Shown: positions 41,839 through 52,278, counted from the first letter of the stretch. The stretch: 64,000 nucleotides of DNA from Rhodanobacter sp. C06 (GCF_002001105.1 NZ_MUNP01000046.1:62001-126000); one strand, 5' to 3'. The notes: generated by a model not told the origin, from the sequence alone. Made by a program: numbers and translations.

Positions 41839-41921
41839 TGCCACGATGGTTTTCCGGCGCCTTAACGGTTGCCGCCAGGGTGCCCGCCGGGTGCCACAAC
41901 AATCAGGTTCCAGGAGACGAC

Positions 41922-43214
41922 ATGCAGGTTTCGGTTGAGAACATCGGCACGCTCGAGCGCAAGCTCACGGTGAAGTTTCCCGCCGAGCGTTACGAGACGC
42001 AGGTGAGTGCGCGCATCGCGGAGCTGGGGCGCACGGTACGCCTGAAGGGTTTTCGTCCGGGCAAGGTGCCGGTGGCGGTCATCAAGCAGCGTTTCGGTGA
42101 GCAGGTGCGCGGCGAAGTGCTGTCCGACCTGATCGGCAGCACGTTGCGCGAGGCGGTGACGCAGGAGAAGCTGCAGCCGGTCGCGAACCCCGCGATCGAC
42201 ACCACCGGCAAGCCGGAGAACGGCGAGATCGCCTATACCGCCACCTTCGAGGTGATGCCGGAGTTCCCGGCGGTCGATGTCGCCGCGCTGGAGATCAAGC
42301 GTCCACAGGCCGAGGTGGCCGACGCCGACGTGGAGAAGATGCTGGAAACGCTGCGCCAGCAGCGCCGCAGCTTCGAGCTGGTCGAACGCGCGTCGGCCGA
42401 AGGCGATTTCGTGATGTTCGAGTACGCCGCACAGGCCGGCGACTACCGCTTCCCGGCCGACGGCCTGGAGCGTGCGGGCAGCGTGCTCGGTTCGGGCAAC
42501 CTGTTCAAGGCGCTGGACGAAGCGCTGACCGGTCGCAGGGGCGACGACAGCTACGAGGCCGACATCGAGTTCCCGGCGGACTTCCGCAACGAGGGCCTGG
42601 CTGGCAAGAGCGCCAAGGTGAGCTTCAAGATCGTCAAGGTGCAGGAGCCGAAGCTGCCGGAGATCGACGCCGAGTTCGCCAAGCTGTTCGGCATCGCTGA
42701 CGGCGACCTGGAGCACTTCCGCAAGGAAGTGCGCGCGAATCTCGAGCGCGAGCTGAAGGCCGCGCTGATGGGCCGGCTGAAGTCCGAGGTGGCCGAGAAG
42801 CTGGCCGACGCGCATCCCGCGCTGGACGTGCCGAAGCTGATGGTGCAGTCCGAGGCGCAGGCGATGGCCGCGGGCAGCGTGCCGCGTGGCCAGCAGGCGC
42901 CGCCGCAGCTGGTCGAGGCCGCGCTGCCGATGGCGCGCAAGCGCGTGATCGCCGGCCTGCTGATGGGCGAGATCGCCCGCAACCAGGAGCTGAAGATCGA
43001 CCGCAAGCGCGTGGCCGAGCAGCTCGCCGCGATCGCCTCGACCTACGAGGAGCCGGAAAAGGTCATTGAACTCTACAACGGCGACCCCCAGTTGATGTCA
43101 GGGCTGCAGAACCGCGTCATGGAAGACCAGGTGGCCGAGTGGGTGGCGGAGCACGCCAATACCACCAACCTCGACCTGAGCTTCGACGAGGTGATGCGCC
43201 CCGCGGGCGCCTGA
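41922..43214 (+). CDS. tig: Trigger factor
   Basis: Trigger factor (430 aa) is the ribosome-docked chaperone and prolyl isomerase. The ribosome-binding signature GFRPGKVP is near residue 45. The FKBP-like domain spans about 150-245, and the C-terminal arm domain follows. The ATG at 41922 has an AGGAGA ribosome site 6 nt upstream; upstream in-frame ATG codons overlap the tRNA-Leu 3' end and are not used. It heads the conserved tig-clpP-clpX-lon-hupB string. Confidence 0.95.
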   Translation: MQVSVENIGTLERKLTVKFPAERYETQVSARIAELGRTVRLKGFRPGKVPVAVIKQRFGEQVRGEVLSDLIGSTLREAVTQEKLQPVANPAIDTTGKPENGEIAYTATFEVMPEFPAVDVAALEIKRPQAEVADADVEKMLETLRQQRRSFELVERASAEGDFVMFEYAAQAGDYRFPADGLERAGSVLGSGNLFKALDEALTGRRGDDSYEADIEFPADFRNEGLAGKSAKVSFKIVKVQEPKLPEIDAEFAKLFGIADGDLEHFRKEVRANLERELKAALMGRLKSEVAEKLADAHPALDVPKLMVQSEAQAMAAGSVPRGQQAPPQLVEAALPMARKRVIAGLLMGEIARNQELKIDRKRVAEQLAAIASTYEEPEKVIELYNGDPQLMSGLQNRVMEDQVAEWVAEHANTTNLDLSFDEVMRPAGA

Positions 43215-43298
43215 CGATCAGGCATCCGCCCATCGGGTCTGGCGCAGACTGGGCCCGGTGGCATACTTCAGGCACATCAACGAGAGAGCGCAAACACC

Positions 43299-43922
43299 AT
43301 GGAACCGATTCAGAACCTCAACCTGGTGCCGATGGTCGTCGAGCAGACTGCCCGCGGCGAGCGCTCCTACGACATCTACTCGCGCCTGCTCAAGGAGCGG
43401 GTGATCTTCCTGGTGGGCGAGGTCAACGACCAGGTGGCGAACCTGCTGGTCGCGCAGATGCTGTTCCTGGAGTCGGAAAATCCGGACAAGGACATCCACC
43501 TGTACATCAACAGCCCGGGCGGCGCGGTCACCGCAGGGCTGGCGATCTACGACACCATGCAGTACATCAAGCCCGACGTCAGCACCATGTGCATCGGCCA
43601 GGCCTGCAGCGCCGCGTCGCTGCTGCTGATGGCCGGCGCCAAGGGCAAGCGCTATTCGCTGCCCAACTCACGCGTGATGATCCACCAGCCGTCGGGCGGC
43701 GCCCGCGGCCAGGCGACTGACATCGAGATCCAGGCGCAGGAAATCCTGTACCTGCGCCGGCGCCTCAACGATATCTACGTGCAGCACACCGGCCAGCCGC
43801 TGGACAAGATCGAGCGTGACATGGAGCGCGACCGCTTCATGAGCGCGGAGGCGGCCTGCGAGTACGGCCTGATCGATGCGGTGCTCGATCGTCGCGCCGT
43901 CGACACGGTCAAGTCGGCCTGA
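43299..43922 (+). CDS. clpP: ATP-dependent Clp protease, proteolytic subunit
   Basis: ClpP (207 aa) forms the tetradecameric serine-protease chamber that works with ClpX or ClpA. The triad is S104 (GQACSAAS), H129 (VMIHQPSGG) and D178 (IERDMERD). The residues after the catalytic Ser are AAS, where E. coli has MGA. The N-terminal [24 protein letters not shown] is the usual propeptide/axial-loop region. It is 84 bp after tig. Confidence 0.95.
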   Translation: MEPIQNLNLVPMVVEQTARGERSYDIYSRLLKERVIFLVGEVNDQVANLLVAQMLFLESENPDKDIHLYINSPGGAVTAGLAIYDTMQYIKPDVSTMCIGQACSAASLLLMAGAKGKRYSLPNSRVMIHQPSGGARGQATDIEIQAQEILYLRRRLNDIYVQHTGQPLDKIERDMERDRFMSAEAACEYGLIDAVLDRRAVDTVKSA

Positions 43923-44003
43923 GAGTGTCCTTGCGATCATCCCTGATCGCGAAGGTCAAACGGGCGGCCATCCTTGGCCGCACACTTCACGGTTGGGTCC
44001 CTG

Positions 44004-44035
44004 GGGCTCCGCGCCTGCGGGCAGGCGCGGAGCCC
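44004..44035 (+). other. Very strong hairpin between clpP and clpX
   Basis: Perfect 15-bp GC stem (44004-44018 with 44021-44035) and a minimal loop, 82 bp after clpP and 57 bp before clpX. There is no T-run behind it. A TATTCT hexamer at 44041-44046 could be a -10 for clpX. It may limit read-through or protect the clpP mRNA end. Confidence 0.6.
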
Positions 44036-44091
44036 TGTGCTATTCTCGGCCGCAACCTGAATCACCCAGTTTCACCAGCGGAATCGAAAGT

Positions 44092-45384
44092 ATGAGCGAC
44101 GATCGGCAGGGGCGTTCCAGCGACGGCGGAAAGATTCTCTACTGCTCTTTCTGCGGCAAGAGCCAGCATGAAGTGCGCAAGCTGATCGCGGGTCCGTCCG
44201 TGTTCATCTGCGACGAATGCGTGGAGCTGTGCAACGACATCATCCGCGAGGAGCTGGAGGAGAAGGCCGCCTCCGGTCGCACCCAGCTGCCCAAACCCAA
44301 GGAGATCCGCGAGTCGCTCGACCAGTACGTGGTGGGCCAGACCCGTGCCAAGAAGGCGCTGGCGGTGGCGGTGTACAACCACTACAAGCGCATGGAATCG
44401 CGCCAGAAGAACGACGAGATCGAACTGGGCAAGTCCAACATCCTGCTGATCGGGCCCACCGGTTCGGGCAAGACGCTGCTGGCCGAGACGCTGGCGCGCC
44501 TGCTCAACGTGCCGTTCACGATCGCCGACGCCACCACGCTGACTGAAGCCGGTTACGTGGGCGAGGACGTCGAGAACATCATCCAGAAGCTGCTGCAGAA
44601 GTGCGACTACGACGTCGAGAAGGCGCAGTCGGGCATCGTCTACATCGACGAGATCGACAAGATCTCGCGCAAGAGCGAGAACCCGTCGATCACCCGCGAC
44701 GTCTCGGGCGAAGGCGTGCAGCAGGCGCTGCTGAAGCTGATCGAGGGCACCCTGGCCTCGGTGCCTCCGCAGGGCGGGCGCAAGCACCCGCAGCAGGAAT
44801 TCCTGCAGGTGGACACCAAGAACATCCTGTTCATCTGCGGTGGCGCGTTCGCGGGGCTGGAGAAGGTGATCCAGCAGCGCTCCGAGAATACCGGCATCGG
44901 CTTCGGCGCCGAGGTGCGCAGCAAGGAGCGCACCCAGAACCTGGGCAAGACGCTGGCCGACGTGGAGCCGGCGGATCTGGTGAAGTTCGGCCTGATCCCC
45001 GAGTTCGTCGGCCGCCTGCCGGTGGTCGCCACTCTGGACGAGCTGGACGAGGCGGCGCTGGTAAAGATCCTCACCGAGCCGAGGAACGCCGTCACCAAGC
45101 AATTCAAGAAACTGTTCGAGATGGAAGAGGTGGAGCTGGAGTTCCGCCCCGAGGCGCTGCAGGCGATCGCCAAGAAGGCGCTCAAGCGCAAGACCGGCGC
45201 CCGCGGCCTGCGCACCATCCTCGAACAAGTGCTGCTGGACACCATGTACGAGCTGCCGTCGCTGGAGCATGTCAGCAAGGTGGTGGTAGACGACGCGGTG
45301 ATCGATGGCCAGGCCGAGCCCTACCTGATCTACCGAGGCAACCTGCAGCAGCGCGTGGCGGGGGATGGCGGCGACGCCGCCTGA
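44092..45384 (+). CDS. clpX: ATP-dependent Clp protease, ATP-binding subunit ClpX
   Basis: ClpX (430 aa) is the AAA+ unfoldase partner of ClpP. The N-terminal zinc domain has C18, C21, C40 and C43 ([15 protein letters not shown]). Walker A is [14 protein letters not shown] and Walker [11 protein letters not shown]. The IGF loop that docks on ClpP appears as GIGFGAE, and the sensor region reads [10 protein letters not shown]. The start [13 protein letters not shown] at 44092 is the conserved one. Confidence 0.96.
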   Translation: MSDDRQGRSSDGGKILYCSFCGKSQHEVRKLIAGPSVFICDECVELCNDIIREELEEKAASGRTQLPKPKEIRESLDQYVVGQTRAKKALAVAVYNHYKRMESRQKNDEIELGKSNILLIGPTGSGKTLLAETLARLLNVPFTIADATTLTEAGYVGEDVENIIQKLLQKCDYDVEKAQSGIVYIDEIDKISRKSENPSITRDVSGEGVQQALLKLIEGTLASVPPQGGRKHPQQEFLQVDTKNILFICGGAFAGLEKVIQQRSENTGIGFGAEVRSKERTQNLGKTLADVEPADLVKFGLIPEFVGRLPVVATLDELDEAALVKILTEPRNAVTKQFKKLFEMEEVELEFRPEALQAIAKKALKRKTGARGLRTILEQVLLDTMYELPSLEHVSKVVVDDAVIDGQAEPYLIYRGNLQQRVAGDGGDAA

Positions 45385-45608
45385 TCGCCGCCGGCTTCAC
45401 GTGAACGGCTCCGGCGCCCGCGCCGGGGCCGTTTTGTTTTGCGCGCGTCCCTCGCGCCGCCCCGCCGGACGCGCGGGAGGGCGTGCGGGGCGGTCCCTGC
45501 CGTTCCCCGGCAAAGCTTGCGTACCGACGGGTTCGCCACCACTTGACGTGTCATGGTGCCCGGCGCAGTGTCGGGCTTGTCCCACCGGATTCCCGTGAGA
45601 ACCCCTCG

Positions 45609-48098
45609 ATGGCCAAGAACGCTCCTATGCCTGCCGTAATCGACACGCTGCCCGTGCTGCCGCTGCGCGACGTGGTGGTCTATCCGCACATGGTCATCCC
45701 GCTGTTCGTGGGCCGCGACAAATCCATGCGCGCGCTGGAGCGCGCAATGGAGAGCGAACGGCAGATCCTGCTGGTGGCGCAGAAGAGCCCGGACATCGAC
45801 GACCCGGCGGTGGATGACCTGCAGCAGATCGGCACGCTGGCCGGCGTGCTGCAATTGCTGAAGCTGCCCGACGGCACGGTGAAGGTGCTGGTCGAGGGCC
45901 AGTCGCGGGTGTCCGTCGAGGACTGCCACGAGGATGGCGGCATGCTGGTGGCGCGCTCGCGCGTGATCGCGCCGGTCTACAGTGTCAAGGAGCGCGAGCT
46001 GGACGTGGTCTCGCGCACGCTGATCTCGCTGTTCGAGCAGCTGGTGAAGCAGAGCCGCAAGCTGCCGCCGGAAGTGCTGGCCAGCCTGTCCGGCATCGAA
46101 GATCCTTCGCGCGTGGCCGACTCGATCGCCGCGCATCTGTCCGTGCGCATGGCCGACAAGCAGAAGGTGCTGGAAACCGCCGACGTGGGCGAACGGCTGG
46201 AGCTCTTGATCGGCCTCGTCGACGGCGAGATGGACCTGCAGCAGGTGGAGAAGCGCATCCGCGGCCGCGTCAAGTCGCAGATGGAGAAGAGCCAGCGCGA
46301 GTACTACCTCAACGAGCAGATGAAGGCGATCCAGAAGGAACTGGGCGAAGGCGAGGATGGCCCGAACGAGGTCGAGGAGCTGCAGAAGAAGATCGAGAAC
46401 GCCGGCATGCCGAAGGCGGTGCTGGCCAAGGCGCGCCAGGAATTCGGCAAGCTGCGCCAGATGTCGCCGATGTCGGCCGAGGCCACGGTGGTGCGCAACT
46501 ACCTGGACTGGCTGGTCGGCGTGCCGTGGAAGAAGCGCAGCAAGGTGCGCAAGGACCTGGCGCTGGCGCAGCAGGTGCTGGATGCCGACCATTTCGGCCT
46601 GGAGAAGGTCAAGGACCGCATCCTCGAATACCTCGCCGTGCAGCATCGCGTGTCGGTGATGAAGGGGCCGATCCTGTGCCTGGTCGGTCCGCCCGGCGTG
46701 GGCAAGACCTCGCTCGGCCAGTCGATCGCCAAGGCCACCAACCGCAAGTTCGTCCGCATGTCGCTGGGTGGCGTGCGCGACGAGGCGGAAATCCGCGGTC
46801 ATCGCCGTACCTACATCGGTTCGATGCCGGGCCGCATCGTGCAGAACCTCAACAAGTCAGGCAGCAAGAACCCGCTGTTCGTGCTGGATGAGATCGACAA
46901 GATGTCGATGGACTTCCGTGGCGACCCGTCCTCGGCGCTGCTGGAAGTGCTCGATCCCGAGCAGAACCACGCGTTCAACGACCATTATCTCGAAGTCGAT
47001 CTCGACCTCTCCGAGGTGATGTGGATCGCCACCGCGAATTCGCTGAACATCCCGGGCCCGCTGCTCGACCGCATGGAGGTGATCCGCATCCCCGGCTATA
47101 CCGAGGACGAGAAGCTGGCGATCGCGCAGAAGTACCTGCTGCCGAAGCAGCTCAAGGCGAACGGCCTGAAGACCGAAGAACTGAGCGTGGTGGAGGAGGC
47201 CGTGCGCGACATCGTGCGCTACTACACGCGCGAGTCCGGCGTGCGCAGCCTCGAACGCGAGATTTCCAAGATCTGCCGCAAGGTGGTGAAGGAGCTCACC
47301 CTGGGCGAGGTGCGCAAGGCCAAGGGCAACGCCAAACCGGCGGCGGCGAAACCCGCTAAGGGCAAGGCAAAGGCGGCGGCGGCGGTGGTCGTGGATTCGG
47401 CGAATCTCGACCATTACCTCGGCGTGCGCCGCTTCGATTTCGGCCGCAAGGAACTGCAGAACGAAGTGGGCCTGGTCACCGGCCTGGCCTGGACCCAGGT
47501 GGGCGGCGAACTGCTCAGCATCGAGGCCTCGGTGGTGGCCGGTAAGGGCCGGCTGGTGCATACCGGCCAACTCGGCGACGTGATGAAGGAATCCATCCAG
47601 GCCGCGCTGTCGGTGGTGCGCGCGCGGGTGGACTTGCTAGGCATCGATCCCGAGTTCCACCAGAAGTTCGACATCCACGTGCACGTGCCCGAGGGCGCCA
47701 CGCCGAAAGACGGTCCCAGCGCCGGCATCGGCATGTGCACCGCGCTGGTGTCCGCGCTCACCAAGGTGCCGGTGCGTTCGGAAGTGGCGATGACCGGCGA
47801 GATCACCCTGCGCGGACGCGTGCTGCCGATTGGCGGTCTGAAGGAGAAACTGCTGGCCGCGCATCGCGGCGGCATCACCACGGTGATCATTCCCGAGGAC
47901 AACCAGAAGGATCTGGCCGACATGCCGGCCAACATCACCTCCTCGCTGGAGATCCACCCGGTGCGCTGGATCGACGAGGTGCTGGATATCGCGCTGGAGC
48001 GTCCGCTGCAGCCGAACGAAGCGAGGCCGGAATCGCACGCCGCGCGCGAGGAACAGACGGACGTCGACGAGGCGGAGTCGCACGCGCGCCCCCACTGA
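45609..48098 (+). CDS. lon: ATP-dependent protease La (Lon)
   Basis: Lon (829 aa) degrades damaged and regulatory proteins in the cytosol. It has the N-terminal LON domain ([19 protein letters not shown]), a coiled-coil middle region, the AAA+ module with Walker [13 protein letters not shown] and Walker [11 protein letters not shown], and the protease domain with catalytic Ser in [11 protein letters not shown] and Lys in [14 protein letters not shown]. It is longer than E. coli Lon, partly from a Lys/Ala-rich stretch between the ATPase and protease domains (about residues 569-596) and an acidic tail. The start follows a 224-bp gap after clpX. Confidence 0.95.
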   Translation: MAKNAPMPAVIDTLPVLPLRDVVVYPHMVIPLFVGRDKSMRALERAMESERQILLVAQKSPDIDDPAVDDLQQIGTLAGVLQLLKLPDGTVKVLVEGQSRVSVEDCHEDGGMLVARSRVIAPVYSVKERELDVVSRTLISLFEQLVKQSRKLPPEVLASLSGIEDPSRVADSIAAHLSVRMADKQKVLETADVGERLELLIGLVDGEMDLQQVEKRIRGRVKSQMEKSQREYYLNEQMKAIQKELGEGEDGPNEVEELQKKIENAGMPKAVLAKARQEFGKLRQMSPMSAEATVVRNYLDWLVGVPWKKRSKVRKDLALAQQVLDADHFGLEKVKDRILEYLAVQHRVSVMKGPILCLVGPPGVGKTSLGQSIAKATNRKFVRMSLGGVRDEAEIRGHRRTYIGSMPGRIVQNLNKSGSKNPLFVLDEIDKMSMDFRGDPSSALLEVLDPEQNHAFNDHYLEVDLDLSEVMWIATANSLNIPGPLLDRMEVIRIPGYTEDEKLAIAQKYLLPKQLKANGLKTEELSVVEEAVRDIVRYYTRESGVRSLEREISKICRKVVKELTLGEVRKAKGNAKPAAAKPAKGKAKAAAAVVVDSANLDHYLGVRRFDFGRKELQNEVGLVTGLAWTQVGGELLSIEASVVAGKGRLVHTGQLGDVMKESIQAALSVVRARVDLLGIDPEFHQKFDIHVHVPEGATPKDGPSAGIGMCTALVSALTKVPVRSEVAMTGEITLRGRVLPIGGLKEKLLAAHRGGITTVIIPEDNQKDLADMPANITSSLEIHPVRWIDEVLDIALERPLQPNEARPESHAAREEQTDVDEAESHARPH

Positions 48099-48110
48099 GG
48101 CCGTTTGCGG

Positions 48111-48156
48111 GCAAGGCGTGACAGGATCCCGAAGTGGACAGGGCGCCTTGCGTTTT
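48111..48156 (+). terminator. Possible terminator after lon
   Basis: GCAAGGCG (48111-48118) pairs with CGCCTTGC (48144-48151) across a 25-nt loop, followed by GTTTTC. The large loop makes this only a moderate candidate. Confidence 0.45.
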
Positions 48157-48262
48157 CATGTGTTACGGGGAATCCGCAGGCGTTGCGGGTGTTTTGCGAT
48201 GCAGTCGCCGGCAAATCGCCGCTGCCGCTGCATGCGTCCTGAAAACCTTGCTGCAGCTTGTA

Positions 48263-48292
48263 TTGCGGTGTTCGGCGAGGCACTGGTATAAA
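48263..48292 (+). promoter_or_regulatory. Probable hupB promoter
   Basis: TTGCGG (48263-48268) and TATAAA (48287-48292) with an 18-bp spacer, predicting a ~140-nt leader before hupB. The rest of the 48099-48438 gap contains only the lon-end hairpin and no gene. Confidence 0.6.
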
Positions 48293-48438
48293 GGCGAAAC
48301 CGCAATCCCGGCGCCTGCTGCATGTGACCGTGATGCGGGGTTGCGTTACGGCGCCAAGCGGGTACCAACCATCCACGGCGGCTGCGTGCGCCCATGCCAC
48401 GGGGCGAGCCTGCCGCAAAACGTACTAGGGAGTTTTCA

Positions 48439-48711
48439 ATGAATAAAACCGATCTGATCAATGCCATCGCCGACAAGGCTGAACTGACCAAGGCCGACGC
48501 CGGTCGCGCGCTCGAAGCGTTCTTCGAGGTCGTGCAGAAGTCGCTGAAGAAGGGTGAGGACGTGTCGGTGGTCGGTTTCGGTACCTTCACCGTGCGCAAG
48601 CGCGCCGCCCGTACCGGTCGCAACCCGCGTACCAACGAGACGATCAAGATCAAGGCTTCGAAGGTTCCCGCCTTCAAGGCTGGCAAGACGCTCAAGGACG
48701 CCCTAAACTGA
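48439..48711 (+). CDS. hupB: DNA-binding protein HU (beta-type)
   Basis: A 90-aa histone-like HU protein that bends and compacts DNA. The sequence [20 protein letters not shown] at the N-terminus, [18 protein letters not shown] at the beta arm (with the intercalating Pro of GRNP) and the basic [12 protein letters not shown] tail are diagnostic. A GGGAG site precedes the ATG at 48439. Location after lon is the conserved gammaproteobacterial one. Confidence 0.96.
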   Translation: MNKTDLINAIADKAELTKADAGRALEAFFEVVQKSLKKGEDVSVVGFGTFTVRKRAARTGRNPRTNETIKIKASKVPAFKAGKTLKDALN

Positions 48712-48730
48712 GCGGCTGACGCTCGGTTTC

Positions 48731-48805
48731 GGGTGCTTAGCTCAGCGGTAGAGCGCCGCCCTTACAAGGCGATGGTCGTAGGTTCGATCCCTACAGCACC
48801 CACCA
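48731..48805 (+). tRNA. tRNA-Val (anticodon TAC)
   Basis: 75-nt cloverleaf with encoded CCA; acceptor GGGTGCT / AGCACCC and anticodon loop CTTACAA (TAC). The outermost anticodon-stem pair (27-43) is a C.A mismatch (CCGCC opposite GGCGA), which is unusual. It lies 19 bp after hupB. Confidence 0.94.
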
Positions 48806-48814
48806 GAACGATGT

Positions 48815-48891
48815 GGAGCGGTAGTTCAGTCGGTTAGAATGCTGGCCTGTCACGCCGGAGGTCGCGGGTTCGAGTCCCGTCCGCTCCGCCA
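48815..48891 (+). tRNA. tRNA-Asp (anticodon GTC), copy 1
   Basis: 77-nt cloverleaf with encoded CCA; anticodon loop CTGTCAC. It is identical to the copy on the minus strand at 62270-62346. It lies 9 bp after tRNA-Val and is probably co-transcribed. Confidence 0.96.
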
Positions 48892-48898
48892 CGGTTCG

Positions 48899-48930
48899 CA
48901 AGGGCGCCCCTGTGGCGCCCTTGTCGTTTG
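48899..48930 (+). terminator. Terminator after the Val-Asp tRNA pair
   Basis: 10-bp stem CAAGGGCGCC / GGCGCCCTTG with a 5-nt loop, then TCGTTT. Confidence 0.75.
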
Positions 48931-49036
48931 GATGGCGTTCCGGGGGAATCCGCTGTGACTGGCGCCACGCCGGCACCCAATGATTCATGCAACGTGCGCC
49001 GTGTGCGCCGATCAACACTGGCAGGAAGGGTAGGCA

Positions 49037-50941
49037 ATGCTGCAGGCAATGCGGAACAAGATGCATGGATGGCCGGCCGTCGTCCTTCTCGGGGTGGCCA
49101 CCTTCGCGATGACGTTCTTCGGCATCGAGGGCTACATCATGTCGCGTGCCGACACCTACGTGGCGAAGGTGGGCAAGCACGAGATCAGCCAGCAGGATTT
49201 CCAGGGCCGCATGAACCAGCTGCGCCAGCAGCTGAGTGCCGAGCAGGGTGACAGCTTCGATCCGGACGCGTTCGAGAAGCCGGAAACGAAGCTGAAGGTG
49301 CTGGACGGCATGATCGACCAGCAACTGCTGCTGAAGGCGAACCAGGACTGGGGCATCCGCGTGCCCGACCAGGCCGTGCGCGACTACATCGCGGCGATCC
49401 CGGCGTTCCAGATCAATGGCCAGTTCGATCCCGCCACCTACCGCACCTTGCTGGCCGAGCAGCGCAAGACGCCCGAGATGTTCCAGGGCGACGTGCGCGC
49501 CTCGCTGTCCACCCAGGCGCTGCCGAACGCGATCGATGCCAGCACGATCGTCACGGACGCCGAGATCGACCACTTCCTCGACCTGCGCATGCAGCGCCGC
49601 GACATCAGCTACGCCGTGCTGCCCAAGCCGCAGCCTGCCGACGCCACCGTCACCGACGCGCAGATCGCGGACTATTACAAGGCGCACCTCGCCGACTACA
49701 TGAACCCCGAGCAGGTGTCGCTGCAGTACCTCGAGGTGAACGGCGCCGACTTGAAGCCGGATGCCGCGCCCAGCGACGCCGACCTGATGAAGCGCTACGA
49801 GAGCGAGAAGCAGCGCTACGTGCAGCCCGAGCAGCGCGAGGTGTCGCACATCCTCGTCAACGTGCCCGCGAACGCCACGCCCGAGCAGCAGAAAGCTGCG
49901 CTGGCCAAGGCCGACAAGATCGCGGCCGAAGCCACGCCGGAGAACTTCGCCAAGCTGGCCGCGCAGGACTCGGACGACTTGGGCTCGAAGCGCCAGGGCG
50001 GCGACCTGGGCTGGCTGCAGAAGGGCGTGACCAATGCTGCCTTCGACACCGCGATGTTCGCGCTGCAGAAGGGCGAGATCTCCAAGCCGGTGCTGACCCC
50101 GGACGGCTACGACATCATCTGGCTGCGCGACACCCGCAGTGGCGAGGCCAAGTCCTTCGCAGAGGTGCGCGACCAGCTGCTGGCCGAGGCCACCGCGGGC
50201 GACAAGGACCGCAAGTACAACGAGGTGGCCGGCAAGTTGTCGGACAGCGCTTACCAGAATCCGTCCTCGCTGGAACCGGCCGCGCAGGCGCTGGGCCTTT
50301 CGGTCAAGACCACCGCGCTGTTCTCGCGCCAGGGCGGCGAGGGCATTGCCGCCAATCCCAAGGTGACCAAGGCGGCGTTCGGAAACGACGTGCTGGCGCA
50401 GGGCAACAACTCCAACCTCATCGAGCTCGGCAACGACGACGCGGTGGTGATCCGCGTGGCGAAGCACGTGCCCGCCGCGGCCAAGCCGCTGGCCCAGGTG
50501 CATGACGAGATCGGCAAGACCATCCTGGATCAGCGCATCGAGACGGCAGCGAAGCAGCAGGCCGATACCTTGCTGGCGCGCCTGCGCAAGGGCGAGGCGC
50601 TGGCCGCCGTGGCGGCCTCGGCCAACGCCGACATCAAGAGCGCGAACGAAGTGGTGCGCATCCAGACCGACGTGCCGGCGGCACTGCGCGACGAAGCCTT
50701 CCTGTTGCCGCATCCGGCCGAGGGCAAGCCGCAGTACGCCGCGGTGGACATGCGCGACGGCAGCTATGCGCTGCTGGCGGTGGACAAGGTGCAGGGAGCC
50801 GACCTGTCCAAGGTCACCTCCGAGCAGCGGAACATGCTGCGCCAGCAGATGATCCAGGCCTACGGCGCGGTGGCGACCCAGGAACTGATCAAGTCACTGC
50901 GCAACAGCACCGAGATCAAGATCGCCAAGGACCGGATGTAA
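49037..50941 (+). CDS. ppiD: Periplasmic folding chaperone / parvulin PpiD-like
   Basis: A 634-aa membrane-anchored protein with one N-terminal transmembrane helix (about residues 13-33), a SurA_N-like chaperone region, a parvulin domain (about 260-360, beginning REVSHILVNVP and containing GGDLGWLQKG), and a long C-terminal region. PpiD assists outward-translocating proteins at the Sec channel. It lies after hupB as in E. coli, here with two tRNAs between. The length is close to E. coli PpiD (623). Confidence 0.92.
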   Translation: MLQAMRNKMHGWPAVVLLGVATFAMTFFGIEGYIMSRADTYVAKVGKHEISQQDFQGRMNQLRQQLSAEQGDSFDPDAFEKPETKLKVLDGMIDQQLLLKANQDWGIRVPDQAVRDYIAAIPAFQINGQFDPATYRTLLAEQRKTPEMFQGDVRASLSTQALPNAIDASTIVTDAEIDHFLDLRMQRRDISYAVLPKPQPADATVTDAQIADYYKAHLADYMNPEQVSLQYLEVNGADLKPDAAPSDADLMKRYESEKQRYVQPEQREVSHILVNVPANATPEQQKAALAKADKIAAEATPENFAKLAAQDSDDLGSKRQGGDLGWLQKGVTNAAFDTAMFALQKGEISKPVLTPDGYDIIWLRDTRSGEAKSFAEVRDQLLAEATAGDKDRKYNEVAGKLSDSAYQNPSSLEPAAQALGLSVKTTALFSRQGGEGIAANPKVTKAAFGNDVLAQGNNSNLIELGNDDAVVIRVAKHVPAAAKPLAQVHDEIGKTILDQRIETAAKQQADTLLARLRKGEALAAVAASANADIKSANEVVRIQTDVPAALRDEAFLLPHPAEGKPQYAAVDMRDGSYALLAVDKVQGADLSKVTSEQRNMLRQQMIQAYGAVATQELIKSLRNSTEIKIAKDRM

Positions 50942-50965
50942 GTCCCCGGTCGATACGGAGCATGC

Positions 50966-50993
50966 GAAAAAGGCGGCCGTGGCCGCCTTTTTC
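50966..50993. terminator. Bidirectional terminator between ppiD and mltD
   Basis: Perfect 13-bp palindrome GAAAAAGGCGGCC / GGCCGCCTTTTTC with a 2-nt loop, giving a T-run on both strands between the convergent genes. Confidence 0.92.
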
Positions 50994-51033
50994 GTCTCCG
51001 CAACTCGGTGGTTGGTGGCGAGCGCCGGCCGGT

Positions 51034-52278
51034 TCAGCGCGAGGCGCTGATCTTGAGCACTTGGCCGGGCTTGATGGATTGTCCGTGCAGGTGGTTCCAG
51101 TGCTGCAGGTCACCCACGCTCACCGAATAGTGGCGGGCCAGCAGCCACAGGCTTTCGCCGGACTTCACACGGTGTGTCCGCGCGCGTCCCGCGACCGTCT
51201 GCGCGGGCTTCGCGCCGGCCGCACTCGCATCGGTGGCGTCGGTGGCGCCGATGCCGGTCGCGAACGAAGCCTCGGGCAGGCGATCGGCGCTCGCGCTGGC
51301 CGCCTGGTTCAGCAGCGCATCGCGGAACTGCTGCGCGTGGCTGACCGGCATCATCAGGTAGGAGGCGATGCTGGTGTCGGCGACGTCGTTGCGGAAGGCA
51401 GCGTTGAGGTTCTTCAGCTGGTCCAGCGGCATGCCGGCGCGATCGGCGGCACGCGCCAGCGGCATCGAGTGCGGCAGCGCCACCGAGACGAGGTGCTGGC
51501 TGGGCGTCAGCGTGGGCAGGCTGACGTGGAAGCGGTCGGGTTCGCGCACCACGCAGGCCATCGCCAGCAGCTTGGTGAGGTGCTCGCGGGTGATGTCGTG
51601 CACCGGCCAGCGCGGGATCACCGGTGTCGCTGGCGGCAGGCCGTGCTGCTGGACGAGCTTGCGCGTTCGGAACTCGCCGGCGTTGTAGGCATAGTCGGCG
51701 ACGCGCCAGTCGTGGAACTGATCGTGATAGTGGCTCAGCAGCTTCATCACCGCGTCGGCGGAAGCATGCACGTCGAGGCGGCCGTCGTAATGGCGATCCA
51801 CGCGCAGGCCCATGGCAGCCGCCGTGGTTGGCATGATCTGCCACATGCCGGCCGGACGGTCACGCCGGCCGGGGATCGGGCGGAAGCCGCTCTCGACCCA
51901 GGGCAGCAGCACGAACTCGCCGGCGACGTCGTGCTCGGCGGCCACCTGCTGCACGTAGGTGAGCTTGGGCAGCGCGTCGCGCACTTCCTGCTCGAAGCGC
52001 TGCGGGTTGCGCGTGTAGCGCCGCGCCCAGGACAGTACCGCGGGATCGGCATCGCAATCGGCCATCGCGAAGCTGCCGCGCAATCGATCCCAGACGTCGC
52101 TGGCCTCCGGCGCCGGTGCGGCCGTGATAGCTGGTGGCGGCGTTTCGATGGCGCCGGATGCTGACGGAACGAGAAGCGGCCCCGGCTCGGGACGTGGCGG
52201 CGGCGTGGTGGCGCAGGCGGCGAGCAGGGCCGAGAGCGCCAGCGGCAGCAATCGCTTCGGATAAAGATGCGTGCTCAT
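51034..52278 (-). CDS. mltD: Membrane-bound lytic murein transglycosylase D
   Basis: A 414-aa lipoprotein that cleaves peptidoglycan to 1,6-anhydro products. The signal ends in a lipobox LLAAC (C22). A family 1 lytic transglycosylase domain (about 105-260) has the catalytic E129 in LPWVESGF followed by AGMWQIMP and ADYAYNAG. One LysM domain closes the protein (RVKSGESLWLLARHYSVS). The start at 52278 overlaps the gloB stop by 4 bp; the gloB-mltD pairing is common in gammaproteobacteria. Confidence 0.94.
   Translation of the reverse strand: MSTHLYPKRLLPLALSALLAACATTPPPRPEPGPLLVPSASGAIETPPPAITAAPAPEASDVWDRLRGSFAMADCDADPAVLSWARRYTRNPQRFEQEVRDALPKLTYVQQVAAEHDVAGEFVLLPWVESGFRPIPGRRDRPAGMWQIMPTTAAAMGLRVDRHYDGRLDVHASADAVMKLLSHYHDQFHDWRVADYAYNAGEFRTRKLVQQHGLPPATPVIPRWPVHDITREHLTKLLAMACVVREPDRFHVSLPTLTPSQHLVSVALPHSMPLARAADRAGMPLDQLKNLNAAFRNDVADTSIASYLMMPVSHAQQFRDALLNQAASASADRLPEASFATGIGATDATDASAAGAKPAQTVAGRARTHRVKSGESLWLLARHYSVSVGDLQHWNHLHGQSIKPGQVLKISASR

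Noticed and set aside
43600-43640. ClpP with an altered active site (CSAAS instead of ASMGA)
   Set aside because: The Ser, His and Asp of the triad are all present at normal spacing; the neighbouring changes look like tolerated variation.
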